64,000 bases of DNA from Fibrobacterota bacterium (GCA_023412475.1 JAEYNR010000006.1:186001-250000); one strand, 5' to 3'; shown: positions 8,739-18,563, counted from the stretch's first letter. The notes: generated from the sequence alone by a model not told the origin. Translations and numbers: made by a program.

Positions 8739-10403
8739 ATGATTCGCGAACTCCATATAAAAAACCTGGCGCTTATTGAAGAACTGCATCTGGAACTGAA
8801 ATCCGGATTCAGTGTTTTTACTGGTGAAACCGGTGCAGGTAAATCTATACTGATTGGAGCCATCGGCCTATTACTGGGAGAAAGGGCATCAACCGATCTG
8901 ATACGCAACGGTTTCGATGAAGCCGAAGTGAGTGGCGTTTTTGAGCTGAATTCTCCAACAAAACCTTTGACTGATCTTCTGGGGCAGCTCAATATCGATT
9001 ATGAAGAAAGAGAATTGATCATCAGAAGAAAAATCACTAGAAATGATCGTAATCGGACTCACATAAACCAGATACCGGTTCCACTCAATGCTCTCAAAAA
9101 AATCGGAGATCTTCTTATCGATTTTCATGGCCAACATGAACATCAGTCCCTTTTTAATGAAGAAAACCATCTTTTAATCATAGATAATCTTCCTGGAGTC
9201 AAAGAGGTAAAAGAATCATATTCTCTTCTTTTTGAGTCGTGGCAGAAAAGTCAATCAGCCCTCCTGGAGCTTCAGCAGAAAACCCGTGCATTATCGGAAA
9301 AACGCGATTTTCTGGAATATCAGTTTAAGGAGCTCAAGATTCTGGAACTTCGCAGTGGCGAGGAAGATGAGCTGGAATCGGAACTATCGCTTCTATCATC
9401 TTCAACTGAACGCACTAAACATACAGAAGAAATTCTGACACAATTAGGTTCATCTGGGGATTCGATACAAAAACGCATATCTTCGATTCGCAAAAGACTT
9501 GATTTTATGCAAAAATATGATCCCTCTTTTTCCCAATGGTTTTCGGATGTTGAAAACGCCATAGACCTCTTCAGTGAACTGGAAACGTTCTGCAGCTCCT
9601 ATTTATCGGGAATAGCAGATAATGCTGATCCAGCTAGGATCGAACATATAAATTCTCGTCTTTCAAAAATCCAGAGACTGAAAAAAAAATACTCCTGTGA
9701 TGTTGATAAACTTATCGAGAAACAAAATATGCTGCAACAGGATCTGGCCTCCATCGAGAACTTTGATGCAGATCGGGTTTTCATGGAAAAGAAAGCAGAA
9801 GCGGCTCTCAGAGATTGTACAGATGCAGCAAAGAAGCTGCACGAGGCCAGAAAAAAATCCAGTGACAGTTTTGACCAGAGAATCACTGCACTGATGGAGA
9901 AACTGGGGTTTAAAGGTGGTCAATTAGTGACTTCTTTTGAACCGCTTTCAAAGCCTGCCCCCGAAGGAATGGAACTGTGCAGATTTTTAGTAAAAACCAA
10001 CCCTGGAGAACCATTTCTTCCACTTTCCCGCTCTGCATCCGGTGGAGAGATCTCCCGACTGATGCTGGCTATAAAGAGCGTTCTTGCAGAGCATGACCAC
10101 ATACCTGTGCTTATTTTCGATGAGATTGATACTGGAGTTGGTGGAGTTATGGCATCTGAAATAGGGCGAGCCATCTGTCAGCTTAGCCGGACTCATCAGT
10201 TGCTCTGTATCTCACATCTTCACCAGATAGCCTCCATGGCTGATCACCATTTCCTGGTACATAAGGAGACTGCCAGTGATCGCACGATCACGATTGTAAA
10301 GTCTTTGAACAACGATGAAAAAGTAGAGGAGATTGCGCGAATGCTGGGAGGCAGTTCGGAGATTACTATGAAACATGCCAGAGAGCTTTTGAAAGGCAAC
10401 TGA
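8739..10403 (+). CDS. recN: DNA repair protein RecN
   Basis: An SMC-like ATPase acting in recombinational repair of double-strand breaks. The 554-residue length is normal. Residues 1-45 carry the Walker A motif GETGAGKS. A long heptad-rich region (about 160-370) corresponds to the coiled coil arms. The C-terminal ATPase half shows the ABC signature SRSASGGEISRLMLA, Walker B LIFDEIDTGVGG and the H-loop ISHLHQIA. The ATG at 8739 begins the family-typical MIRELHIKNLALIEEL. A short overlapping ORF upstream in another frame is not supported. Confidence 0.97.
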   Translation: MIRELHIKNLALIEELHLELKSGFSVFTGETGAGKSILIGAIGLLLGERASTDLIRNGFDEAEVSGVFELNSPTKPLTDLLGQLNIDYEERELIIRRKITRNDRNRTHINQIPVPLNALKKIGDLLIDFHGQHEHQSLFNEENHLLIIDNLPGVKEVKESYSLLFESWQKSQSALLELQQKTRALSEKRDFLEYQFKELKILELRSGEEDELESELSLLSSSTERTKHTEEILTQLGSSGDSIQKRISSIRKRLDFMQKYDPSFSQWFSDVENAIDLFSELETFCSSYLSGIADNADPARIEHINSRLSKIQRLKKKYSCDVDKLIEKQNMLQQDLASIENFDADRVFMEKKAEAALRDCTDAAKKLHEARKKSSDSFDQRITALMEKLGFKGGQLVTSFEPLSKPAPEGMELCRFLVKTNPGEPFLPLSRSASGGEISRLMLAIKSVLAEHDHIPVLIFDEIDTGVGGVMASEIGRAICQLSRTHQLLCISHLHQIASMADHHFLVHKETASDRTITIVKSLNNDEKVEEIARMLGGSSEITMKHARELLKGN

Positions 10404-10430
10404 TATTTAAACTAACGGCCGAAGGAAAAA

Positions 10431-10535
10431 TCCGAAATTCGAAATAAATACAAAAGAATAGACCTCAATACTTAATTTCAAATGGTAAAAAACCATGATT
10501 TTCTTACTCCTGTTTAATATTTCGAATTTCGATTA
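10431..10535. repeat. AT-rich palindromic intergenic repeat (copy 1)
   Basis: The intergenic stretch between recN and the pyrophosphorylase gene begins with TCCGAAATTCGAAAT and ends with its near-inverse ATTTCGAATTTCGA. In between are AT-rich words of the kind seen again at 18371-18525 and 37860-37912. It looks like a diverged palindromic repeat family. No coding potential is seen. Confidence 0.5.
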
Positions 10536-10603
10536 TTCTTCAATTCACTTTTTTCAAAATACTAACCAGTTCATCCCAGTTTTTATTTAAAAGGTACTGC
10601 TTT

Positions 10604-11860
10604 ATGGACTTATGGACTATCGATGCATTGCAGCAAGTCACCACCAACATGCATCTTTTCACTAATCAGCAACAAAACCAATTCCTTGCACTGATGAATT
10701 CAAAATACCCTCCCCAAACCTACAGACTTCACCTGCAAAAACGCCGGAAAGCTCTGAAAATGATCAACACTTCCCGTAATACCCTTAATAATGCAACACA
10801 ACTTTTCCCTCCATTTGTCAAATGGACTGACATTGAGGACAACCCGCAAGCTCTCAAAGGATTTGCTCTGGTTTTCACAGCAGGCGGCGAGGGCGAAAGA
10901 CTGCGGCTGAGCTTGATAAACAAAGGCTACGATCCATCAGCACTGAATAATTTCACCAAAGCAACCTTTCCCCTACCCGATTTTTTCCAAGACTTTGGCA
11001 CTCTCCAAACCAATCTGGTAATGGTTTCCTCTTTTTGCAAAACATCAAAAATCGATATACCGGTAATCGTAACCACCGGTCCACAAGGCAGCATTACTGC
11101 TAAGGTAATTCCTGAAATATTAAAGGATAAAAACTACTTCGGCCTCCCAAATATAAGAGTCATACCACAGGATGAACGGCTTCATTTTACAATTGATGAA
11201 AAAATTCTCTGCTTCGAAATTTACGGACAACTGTCCCCTCTTACCCAGCCAGATGAAACAGGCGGGCCTCTTATGATGCTCAAACAAAAGAATAATTGCG
11301 GTGAATCAACTCTGGACTGGCTATATAAACACGACTGCAGTAAACTGATAGTAGTTCAGGCCACCGCACTCTACGATCAGCGATTACTCCCCATAATCGC
11401 AAACGCTCTGGGAAACCATGACTGTCTGGGGATCGGAATCCTGCGTGAAGATTTCCCCCCAAAAGACCCTTTCGGCACTTTTGTTACTATCACCAAAGAA
11501 AATCAGAAAAAACTCCTGATACTGGAACAGAATGTGAGAAACGATGCCACCCGATCCCTGAAAGATCATTCAGGAAAATATCACCTCCCTTTCAATACCG
11601 GTTTCTACGCATTTAAAAACGAGCTGCTTACAAATAATGATCTTCCTGATTTTGCAACACCTCCTAAAGAGATGCTGCCAGGCTTCGAACGTTCACCAAA
11701 AATCGGTTATGCTGCCACAGATCTTCTTCCATTGGCAAACGACCCCATCATTCTAGCCATAGAACCGCAAATGTTCGGTGTCCTCAAAACAGCAGATGAT
11801 CTGAAATTGCTTGGAGAGATGGGGAAAAGATTTGGTCTGGATAAGCTCTGCCAGCCCTGA
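10604..11860 (+). CDS. UDP-sugar pyrophosphorylase-like nucleotidyltransferase
   Basis: A 418-residue member of the UDPGP fold, which makes UDP-glucose, UDP-GlcNAc or a related sugar nucleotide from UTP and a sugar 1-phosphate. The nucleotide-binding signature is FTAGGEGERLR near residue 88. Further family features are the PFGTF segment and the FNTGFYAF motif in the sugar-binding region. The substrate cannot be decided from sequence; the protein is shorter and more diverged than eukaryotic UGP or AGX. The gene stands alone between recN and recD, with an intergenic hairpin just after its stop. A link to the surface polysaccharide genes 4 kb downstream is possible but only inferred. Confidence 0.75.
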   Translation: MDLWTIDALQQVTTNMHLFTNQQQNQFLALMNSKYPPQTYRLHLQKRRKALKMINTSRNTLNNATQLFPPFVKWTDIEDNPQALKGFALVFTAGGEGERLRLSLINKGYDPSALNNFTKATFPLPDFFQDFGTLQTNLVMVSSFCKTSKIDIPVIVTTGPQGSITAKVIPEILKDKNYFGLPNIRVIPQDERLHFTIDEKILCFEIYGQLSPLTQPDETGGPLMMLKQKNNCGESTLDWLYKHDCSKLIVVQATALYDQRLLPIIANALGNHDCLGIGILREDFPPKDPFGTFVTITKENQKKLLILEQNVRNDATRSLKDHSGKYHLPFNTGFYAFKNELLTNNDLPDFATPPKEMLPGFERSPKIGYAATDLLPLANDPIILAIEPQMFGVLKTADDLKLLGEMGKRFGLDKLCQP

Positions 11861-11873
11861 AAGAGCGTACTAG

Positions 11874-11902
11874 CTCCTCACTGGGCAACGCCCAGTGAGG
11901 AG
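11874..11902 (+). terminator. Perfect 13-bp hairpin, possible terminator
   Basis: CTCCTCACTGGGC, loop AAC and GCCCAGTGAGGAG form a perfect stem 13 bases after the preceding stop codon. There is no T-run after it, so it may be a terminator of non-standard form or a small palindromic repeat. Confidence 0.55.
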
Positions 11903-11912
11903 AGGGGATGGA

Positions 11913-11933
11913 AATATCGAATATCGAATATCG
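11913..11933 (+). repeat. Three tandem AATATCG heptamers
   Basis: AATATCG is repeated three times without interruption directly after the hairpin and before recD. The words resemble the ends of the AT-rich palindromic repeat at 10431-10535. Confidence 0.7.
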
Positions 11934-12023
11934 AATTATGAATAAAGAAGCTATAGAAAGAAATAAGGAAGTAAATTGATCACAAGAGGTATCTTTTTGA
12001 TCAAAGAATCGTAAGATTTAGCT

Positions 12024-13838
12024 ATGAAAAATCTTTTATCAGAAGTTTCCATGTTCTCCAGTTTTGATTTGCACTTTGCCCGCTTTATCTGCAAGTTGTG
12101 CAAAACTGAAAATCCAAACCTGTTTTTGTCTGCAGCACTCACTACCCGGGCATTGTGTGATGGACATGTCTGCTGTAATCTTGAGGAACATGAAGGAGAG
12201 CAGTTTCAGACCGTAGCCGGCCCGATCACCCTTCCAAACATTAGCAAACTGATTGAAGAGATAAGCCATTTTCCGGCAATCGGAACACCTGGACAATACT
12301 GCCCCCTGATTCTTGAAAATACCAGGGTTTACCTTTATCGATACTGGAATTACGAACAAAACCTGGCCCAGTCAATCCTCTCATGCACCAGTCAAAAAGA
12401 TGAGTTCATCAATGATGAAAACGCTGCATATATCCAATCATTGTCTCAAGACACTCACAGCAGCGAAACCGACTGGCAGATCGTATCGGCCATAGCATCA
12501 CTTTTAAACCACTTTACAGTTATCAGCGGAGGTCCGGGAACCGGTAAAACAACTACTGCCGCAAAGGTTCTGCTCTTACTGAACATGTGCCTGAAAAAGA
12601 GTTTGCGAATAGCACTTGCAGCCCCAACCGGTAAAGCAGCAGCACGTCTGAACGATTCGATTCAATCAGTCTTATCAACTTTAAACATATCTGATGAACT
12701 GAAAAAAGCAATCCCCTGCCAGACACACACAATCCACAGGCTTCTGGGAACTATTTCCCTCTCTCCAGGTTTCAGGCACAACTCTTTATCACCCTTGCCT
12801 TATGATATTATCCTTGTCGATGAAGCATCGATGATTGATCTGGCCCTGATGAGTAAGCTGGTTGGTGCTGTACCGAAAAAAAGCCGTCTTATTATGCTGG
12901 GTGACCGTGACCAGCTCTCATCGGTAGAGGCTGGAGCAGTATTAGGGGATATCTGCGACACAGGTAATAGCCATCAATTTACCGTGAAACAGGCGGAATA
13001 CTTGAAACGATTGCTGCCCGGTTTCAACGAATCAGGAAACCCGCTGGAGCCTCCCATAGCCAACAGCATTGTATCATTAAGAAAGAGCTACAGATTCAAT
13101 GAAAATTCAGGCATCGGCATGCTCAGCCGTGCAGTAAACCGAGGCGATGTAAACGGGATCTCCGAGATACTTGATTCACACAAACATGGTGACTGCACCA
13201 GAAAACCCTTGCCATCCGAACACAACCTGAAAAACTCTCTTAAAAGTAGTGTCCTGGAATTCTTCCGACCACTGTGTACAGAAAAAGATCCGCTCAATGC
13301 ATTGAATCAGTTGGACCGGTTCAAAATTCTTTGCGCAACCCGCCAGGGCCCCTATGGTGTTAATTCCATTAACAGTATGATAATCAGCATTCTCAAAAGT
13401 TCCGGCCTGATACCGCGCGAAACCGACCTTTTCCATGGACTTCCCTTATTGATTAATGCAAATGATTATGCACTGGACCTCTACAATGGCGACAGCGGTA
13501 TCATTATCCCCGAACAGAAAAACAATAGAGTTTATCGGGCTGCGTTTAAAAGTTCGCAATCAGCAATAAAAAGTTTTCAAGTGGCTCAGTTACACTCGTG
13601 GGAAGTAGCCTACGCTTTGACAGTTCATAAATCTCAGGGATCCGAATTTGACCACATTATTCTTATTCTTCCTCCAGTCCCAATTCCGATACTGAGCCGA
13701 GAGCTCGTTTACACAGCATTAACCAGAGCACGAAAAAGCGTAGAGATATGGAGCAGCGGTTCGATTCTTGAGAAAGCGGTCCTCTCGCGCACAGTCCGCC
13801 AATCCGGTCTTAGAGATAAATTATGGGGAATCCTGTAG
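12024..13838 (+). CDS. recD: Exodeoxyribonuclease V alpha subunit-like helicase
   Basis: A 604-residue superfamily 1B 5'-3' DNA helicase, the size of RecD of RecBCD. Walker A is GGPGTGKTTTAAKV near residue 172, with motif II LVDEASMID near residue 270, motif III LGDRDQLSSVEAGAVL, and the C-terminal UvrD-like motif ALTVHKSQGSEFD. The N-terminal domain (1-150) is the RecB-contacting type rather than the extended N-terminus of RecD2. No recB or recC is adjacent, so the partners must be elsewhere if the complex exists. The TAG stop lies inside the end of a palindromic element. Confidence 0.93.
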   Translation: MKNLLSEVSMFSSFDLHFARFICKLCKTENPNLFLSAALTTRALCDGHVCCNLEEHEGEQFQTVAGPITLPNISKLIEEISHFPAIGTPGQYCPLILENTRVYLYRYWNYEQNLAQSILSCTSQKDEFINDENAAYIQSLSQDTHSSETDWQIVSAIASLLNHFTVISGGPGTGKTTTAAKVLLLLNMCLKKSLRIALAAPTGKAAARLNDSIQSVLSTLNISDELKKAIPCQTHTIHRLLGTISLSPGFRHNSLSPLPYDIILVDEASMIDLALMSKLVGAVPKKSRLIMLGDRDQLSSVEAGAVLGDICDTGNSHQFTVKQAEYLKRLLPGFNESGNPLEPPIANSIVSLRKSYRFNENSGIGMLSRAVNRGDVNGISEILDSHKHGDCTRKPLPSEHNLKNSLKSSVLEFFRPLCTEKDPLNALNQLDRFKILCATRQGPYGVNSINSMIISILKSSGLIPRETDLFHGLPLLINANDYALDLYNGDSGIIIPEQKNNRVYRAAFKSSQSAIKSFQVAQLHSWEVAYALTVHKSQGSEFDHIILILPPVPIPILSRELVYTALTRARKSVEIWSSGSILEKAVLSRTVRQSGLRDKLWGIL

Positions 13839-13946
13839 AGACCTCCCGTCCAGCCGGAGGTCTCCACCCCGACATCCGACCTTCCGATTCAATCGATACG
13901 CCGTATAAGACCTCCGCCCCTACAGACCTCTGGCGGAGGTCTCTAC
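13835..13946. repeat. 112-bp palindromic element supplying both flanking stop codons
   Basis: The element has terminal inverted repeats GTAGAGACCTCC (13835-13846) and GGAGGTCTCTAC (13935-13946). It contains two inner hairpins: GAGACCTCC/GGAGGTCTC (13838-13864) and AGACCTCCGCC/GGCGGAGGTCT (13908-13942). It exactly fills the gap between convergent recD and guaD, and the TAG in each terminal repeat is the stop codon of the gene on that side. It could also act as a two-way terminator. Confidence 0.8.
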
Positions 13947-15247
13947 GAGCAGGGCTCTCCCATTACATAGGTTGCCAATATGTTTCTGTCATCCCCGATC
14001 GTTTGCAGGCCAAAGAGCATATTCTCCACATTCCATTTGTTTTGTTTTTCCAGATAGTTCATCCGGTGCTTCTGAATGTCAGGGGTTCTGTAATCCAGAA
14101 CGATAAAATCTGCCTCATTTCCAACTCTGAAACTACCGATTTTATCATCCAGTTTCAGAGCCTTTGCAGCACCATAAGTCACTCTGTAAAAGCTTTCCAG
14201 AGAATTCATGGCATAACCCAGTACTGAAGCAACCTTATAAGCATCACCAAGAGTGCGCAGTATCGAAAATGATGTCCCTGCTCCTACATCTGTGGCTATA
14301 CAAGTCTGAATTCCGGAATCGATTGTTTTTTTCATTGGGAAAAGACCACTTCCCAGAAACAGGTTGGATGTGGGGCAATGTACAACAACCGAACCTGCTG
14401 ATTTCAGTCGATTACGCTCCGATTGAGACAGATGAATACAATGTGCAAAGAATGAATAATCATCGACAAGACCTGCCTTCTCATAGACATCAAGATAATC
14501 GCGACAATCAGCAAAGAGCTCCTTCACTGATTTTACTTCTGCCGGGTTTTCTGAAAGATGAGTTTGTATGAAGGTATCGGGGTATTTTTTGTGCAGCTCC
14601 CCTGCCAATTTCAATTGTTCCATATCAGAGGTAATTGCAAATCTAGGTGTGATAGCATAGAGATTTCTTCCATTATGATGCCATCTATTGATCAGATCTT
14701 TAATTTCTTCTCTGGCACTTTCAACAGTATCACAAATAGCAGAAGGAGCATTTCGATTCATCAATACTTTTCCGGCAATAAAACGCATGTTGTATTCGGA
14801 TGCAGCTTCAAATATTGAATCTACAGAAGCAGCACTCTGAGTAGCGTATGTCATAGAAGTAGTAGTGCCGTTTTTGAGCAGTTCCTTTACAAAGAGCCTG
14901 GCGATGTTCGAAGCATAATTTTTGTCATTGAAATGGTTTTCAACTGCAAATGTGTAATCATTAAGCCAATCGATAAGCTGTCTTCCGTAAGAGCCGATTA
15001 TTTCGGTCTGAGGGTAATGGATGTGGGTATCAATAAAACCAGGCATCACAAGGTAACCGGAATAGTCGATGATCTTGTGGTCAGGATAGACCGATTTCAT
15101 TGAATTAAAATCACCGGTATCTTTAATTAAACCATTTTCAATGACTAAGCCGCCATCATCAAAGAAACGATAACTGTCGCCGGGATTACTGCAATCAACA
15201 GGATTTTTTAAAAAGTCAAATATCTGACCATGCACGATTGTTTTCAT
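13943..15247 (-). CDS. guaD: Guanine deaminase
   Basis: A zinc amidohydrolase converting guanine to xanthine in purine salvage or catabolism. It has 434 residues, the usual length. The metal and catalytic positions are visible: the HxH of PGFIDTHIHYPQ near residue 75, QTHLSEN near residue 232, FAHCIHLS near residue 270 and ATDVGAG near residue 320. The PGFIDTHIHYPQ stretch is typical of guanine deaminase within the larger amidohydrolase family. It is transcribed towards recD as a single gene; no other purine gene is nearby. The last codons end in the palindromic element. Confidence 0.95.
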   Translation of the reverse strand: MKTIVHGQIFDFLKNPVDCSNPGDSYRFFDDGGLVIENGLIKDTGDFNSMKSVYPDHKIIDYSGYLVMPGFIDTHIHYPQTEIIGSYGRQLIDWLNDYTFAVENHFNDKNYASNIARLFVKELLKNGTTTSMTYATQSAASVDSIFEAASEYNMRFIAGKVLMNRNAPSAICDTVESAREEIKDLINRWHHNGRNLYAITPRFAITSDMEQLKLAGELHKKYPDTFIQTHLSENPAEVKSVKELFADCRDYLDVYEKAGLVDDYSFFAHCIHLSQSERNRLKSAGSVVVHCPTSNLFLGSGLFPMKKTIDSGIQTCIATDVGAGTSFSILRTLGDAYKVASVLGYAMNSLESFYRVTYGAAKALKLDDKIGSFRVGNEADFIVLDYRTPDIQKHRMNYLEKQNKWNVENMLFGLQTIGDDRNILATYVMGEPCS

Positions 15248-15787
15248 AATGTCTTATTCATAAATATACTATGATTATGGTGATTAATGTGATAAGATAG
15301 GTTTGATTGGGATTACGTTTTAAATCACAGTCCAGATGCCCGTCTTATCCACTACAAGACTCTTTTCTCATTCCTGCCCCCGACTATTAGAGAGCGGTTC
15401 CACGTCCGCATACCAGATCTGCAATTGTCATCAAATCGGGCACAAGCCTTTTGGTTTTAATGCTTTTTTCATTTAAATAGATTCTAATTGCTTTTTAGCA
15501 TGTTTCTTGCTTCATATATAAATGGGGATCATTTTTTGCCCAGTACATGCAAACCGGATAATATGTTCTGTTAAGTATAAATTACAATCACTATGCTTTT
15601 TTAACCGCAGAGTTTAAATATGCAACTGAATCACAGAAATATTTCTCTTTTTATTATAGTCCCGACAGTTTCAATTCTTTAAGTAATTTTGCGTCTTTTC
15701 TTTTGCAGATTGTTTCTGACATTGCAATAAAGCTGTTATTTTGTATCGGTCTAATTTGGAGGACACAAAAGAAAGGTTCTGTCTATT
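15248..15787. other. Intergenic region without a recognised gene
   Basis: This 540-base stretch between the divergent guaD and ATP-grasp genes must hold both promoters. No ORF of protein-like composition is seen. A tRNA-like string on the minus strand near 15320-15365 was examined and rejected. Confidence 0.6.
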
Positions 15788-16939
15788 ATGTTTTCAGAAT
15801 CCCACCCTGTGTTTAGGCGTATGATACGCTTTTTAATGCTTCCATATTGTTATTATAAACTGAATTGGAAAGAGTGCAGGCGAAATCCGTTTGTGGTTCT
15901 CTTTGATTTTTTATATCTGTTTTTTGTCTTGAAAACCTATCCAGATAACTATGGGTCGTGCAGATTATGGGAAATAAGTCGAGAGAACTGGAAGTTCTAT
16001 TATGGGTCTGGATATCATCCATACCAACGACAACGACTACGGAAAAAAGTGCAACGTCATGAGTACCGGATTCTGTTTAACGATAAAGTGGTCTGCGAGC
16101 AACTATGCAAAGGAATTGGAGTTGCCTTGCCAGTAACAGTTGGATTTATTTGGCAAAGCAATGATAGCAGAGGAGTGCTTGAAAGAATTTTTGCCAAAAC
16201 GTCTCAAAGAAAGTTAATTATAAAGCCAATCACTGGGCGTGCCGGAATGGGCATAGTATTAGCCGAAAAAACAGGAGATGGGATAGTAATAATTCAGCGT
16301 GAAAATCAGACTATACCTTTTGATAAATATGTCTTAAAAGAAGCAGCAATTGTACAGGAGCTGATTGTTCAGGATAGTCGCATGGCTCAGATTTCTGATA
16401 CTTCTGTAAATACAATCCGAGTCCTCACTATAATGACAGAAACAAACGATTCTGTTATCGTAAGCGCAACTGCAAGGTTCAGCGCAAATAGTGAAGCTTA
16501 TATAGATAATTGGAGTGCAGGTGGGGTTGCGGTTGGGGTGAATTGTCAAACTGGTTATTTAATGAAATTCGCCTTTGATAAAGTAGGAAACCGTTACACA
16601 CATCATCCTGTTTCTGGAATTTTGTTTGAAGGTTTTCAAATTCCGGAATGGGAAAAGATCCTTGTTACTGCCAGGAAGGTTCAGAATGCATTCCCGTTTT
16701 ACCGCCTTATAGGTATGGATATTGCCATCGCAAAAGATGGAATTCCTGTATTAATTGAAGTAAATGCCAGTACAGATCTGATTTTTCAGGAACAAACATC
16801 TGGTCCTCTCCTTGCAAATAAGGAAATTCTTAAGATCTTTTCAAAGTATGGGCTTTTAGTAGCCAAAAGTCAAATTACTATGGCCAAATCTTCTTTTAAA
16901 GAATCCTTGAAAAGAAGGGGTGCAAAAAGTGTTAACTAA
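15788..16939 (+). CDS. Sugar-transfer-associated ATP-grasp protein
   Basis: A 383-residue protein of the ATP-grasp superfamily that occurs in polysaccharide-assembly clusters. Family elements are KLIIKPITGRAGMGIVL near residue 140, the SVNTIRVLT segment near residue 207, DNWSAGGVAVGVN near residue 240 and the C-terminal metal-binding GMDIAIAKDGIPVLIEVNAS. ATP-grasp enzymes form amide or similar bonds using ATP; here a role in attaching an amino acid or similar group to a surface glycan is a guess from context. The next gene is a second ATP-grasp enzyme, followed by a GT4 glycosyltransferase on the same strand. The N-terminus contains a hydrophobic patch (about residues 30-50), so membrane association is possible. 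Confidence 0.8.
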   Translation: MFSESHPVFRRMIRFLMLPYCYYKLNWKECRRNPFVVLFDFLYLFFVLKTYPDNYGSCRLWEISRENWKFYYGSGYHPYQRQRLRKKVQRHEYRILFNDKVVCEQLCKGIGVALPVTVGFIWQSNDSRGVLERIFAKTSQRKLIIKPITGRAGMGIVLAEKTGDGIVIIQRENQTIPFDKYVLKEAAIVQELIVQDSRMAQISDTSVNTIRVLTIMTETNDSVIVSATARFSANSEAYIDNWSAGGVAVGVNCQTGYLMKFAFDKVGNRYTHHPVSGILFEGFQIPEWEKILVTARKVQNAFPFYRLIGMDIAIAKDGIPVLIEVNASTDLIFQEQTSGPLLANKEILKIFSKYGLLVAKSQITMAKSSFKESLKRRGAKSVN

Positions 16940-17147
16940 AAAAATCCTCATTTCGCTTGGAAGTAAGTTAGCGGCTTACATTTTTCTTTAACAATGGGCA
17001 CTACAAAGGCCGCATGGGGTGTATTTGCGAAAATTGGAAGCTCACTTGCCTATAAATTGAATATAGAAAAGAAAAACTAAGATGGTAATTCTCAATACAA
17101 CAAGATAACAACAGACGGATATTTTTGCAATTGCGGGTAATTTGGAA

Positions 17148-18350
17148 ATGCTCAAAAATAGAACTGTACTTGTACTTGATGGTGAAGCCAGAGCTGCTCT
17201 TGCTGTAGTGCGTTCGCTTGGCCGGGCCGGGCTTAGGGTGATTGTGGCAAGTGAATCAGTTTGTTCTCTTGCCGGTTCCTCACGGTTTTGTGATCACAAT
17301 GTTCGCTGCCATTCACCTTTTGATGAACTGGGATTATTTGCAAAAAACATTATAGATCTAATAAATAGAGAAAATGCAGGTGTTCTTATTCCAGTTACAG
17401 ATGCCTCCACCTATGCTGTTTTAAAATATCAGCATCTTTTCGCCAATAAGGCTGCCATCCCAATAAACTCCTTCGAGAGGTACTGGGCGGCTTCCAATAA
17501 AATCGCACTTCTTAAAAGAGCTGCACAACTTGACATACCATTTCCATCAACTGTTTTCATCGATAACACCTCCGGACAATCCCTCCAGCAGAATCTCTCA
17601 AAAATAAAGTTCCCTGTGATTATTAAGCCCCAGGCCTCCATACAGCCTTATGGAAATAGAATTAGAAAAACAGGTGTCAGATTTGCTAAAAGCCAAAATG
17701 AATTGATACGTATTATATCCACAGATAAATCATTTACAATGCCATATATGCTTCAGGAGGTGGTAAGCGGGGATGGAATTGGAATTTTTGCTTTCTGTAA
17801 TGAGGGAGAGATCATTTGTGCTTTCAGTCACCGCCGTATCCGCGAAAAACCACCATGGGGTGGAATAAGTGTTCTATGTGAAAGTACACCTGCGGACCCG
17901 CTTGCCTTAGAATCGGCAAATAAACTGTTAAAAGCTCTCAATTGGAGTGGAATTGCGATGGTAGAATTCAAACGGGACAATGCCAGAAACAGTATTCCGG
18001 TGCTCATGGAAATTAATGCCCGTTTCTGGGGTTCGCTACAGCTTGCCATAAATGCAGGTGTGGATTTCCCGCTTTATCTGTACCATCAATTACAGAAGGC
18101 TCCCCTGCGCAGCATCAACAGTTTTAAAGCCTCAAAAAGCAGATGGTTACTTGGTGATCTGGATCATCTGTTAATATGTCTGAAAACCACTGCAAATCAT
18201 CCATTATATCCACAACGCCTGCGGGATAGATTGAAGGCGGTTCTACTGTTTTTTCTTGAATTTGCAAAAGGAAGCGCGATTGAGGAGTTACGGTACTACG
18301 ACCTGGGACCTTTTTTGCATGCTATAAAAACCTGGCGAAGTTCTAATTAA
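17148..18350 (+). CDS. ATP-grasp ligase (carbamoyl-phosphate-synthase-like)
   Basis: About 400 residues. The N-terminal pre-ATP-grasp Rossmann half (VLVLDGEARAALAVVRSLG) is followed by an ATP-grasp domain with KFPVIIKP near residue 160, the central MLQEVVSGDGIGIF and the metal-binding EINARFWGSL near residue 290. This arrangement is seen in ligases of surface-polysaccharide and peptide clusters; the substrate is unknown. The frame allows TTG 17142, but ATG 17148 is preferred. It lies 200 bases after the first ATP-grasp gene and before a glycosyltransferase, which supports a shared role in glycan synthesis or decoration. Confidence 0.8.
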   Translation: MLKNRTVLVLDGEARAALAVVRSLGRAGLRVIVASESVCSLAGSSRFCDHNVRCHSPFDELGLFAKNIIDLINRENAGVLIPVTDASTYAVLKYQHLFANKAAIPINSFERYWAASNKIALLKRAAQLDIPFPSTVFIDNTSGQSLQQNLSKIKFPVIIKPQASIQPYGNRIRKTGVRFAKSQNELIRIISTDKSFTMPYMLQEVVSGDGIGIFAFCNEGEIICAFSHRRIREKPPWGGISVLCESTPADPLALESANKLLKALNWSGIAMVEFKRDNARNSIPVLMEINARFWGSLQLAINAGVDFPLYLYHQLQKAPLRSINSFKASKSRWLLGDLDHLLICLKTTANHPLYPQRLRDRLKAVLLFFLEFAKGSAIEELRYYDLGPFLHAIKTWRSSN

Positions 18351-18370
18351 TCTCTGTTAATAGCATCCAA

Positions 18371-18525
18371 ACAAATCGGAATTTCCAAATCTTAAATCCT
18401 AAACAAATTCCAAAATTCTAAACAGAGTACAAAAGTGTTTCAAGTAACTAACGGTTTTTAATTTGGCCTAGTTGCCATTTCTTGTTCCTGCTCTTGTTTC
18501 ATATTTCGTTTTCGTGCTTATCATT
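18371..18525. repeat. AT-rich palindromic intergenic repeat (copy 2)
   Basis: The left half holds words such as AAATCCTAAACAAATTCC and CAAAATTCTAAACA; the right half holds their rough inverses, ending TTTCATATTTCGTTTTCGTGC. It is a second member of the family at 10431-10535 and is noncoding. Confidence 0.5.
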
Positions 18526-18563
18526 TATTATGACAAGTCTTTCACTCTACCCGGAGTTTAATA

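Noticed and set aside
8579..8779. 66-residue ORF before recN
   Set aside because: It overlaps the recN start in another frame and has no recognised similarity or Shine-Dalgarno.
13823..14227. 134-residue plus-strand ORF within guaD
   Set aside because: It is antisense to a clearly identified guanine deaminase, so it is a shadow frame.
15315..15365. tRNA-like string on the minus strand (D-arm-like GTCTTGTAGTGGATAAGAC followed by CTGTGAT)
   Set aside because: The anticodon stem does not pair and there is no T-arm or acceptor stem, so it is not a tRNA gene.
16930..17080. Two tiny ORFs after the first ATP-grasp gene with similar text (ISLGSKLAAYIFL and AKIGSSLAYKLNI)
   Set aside because: Under 30 codons each and no ribosome binding site; the similarity is too short to judge.
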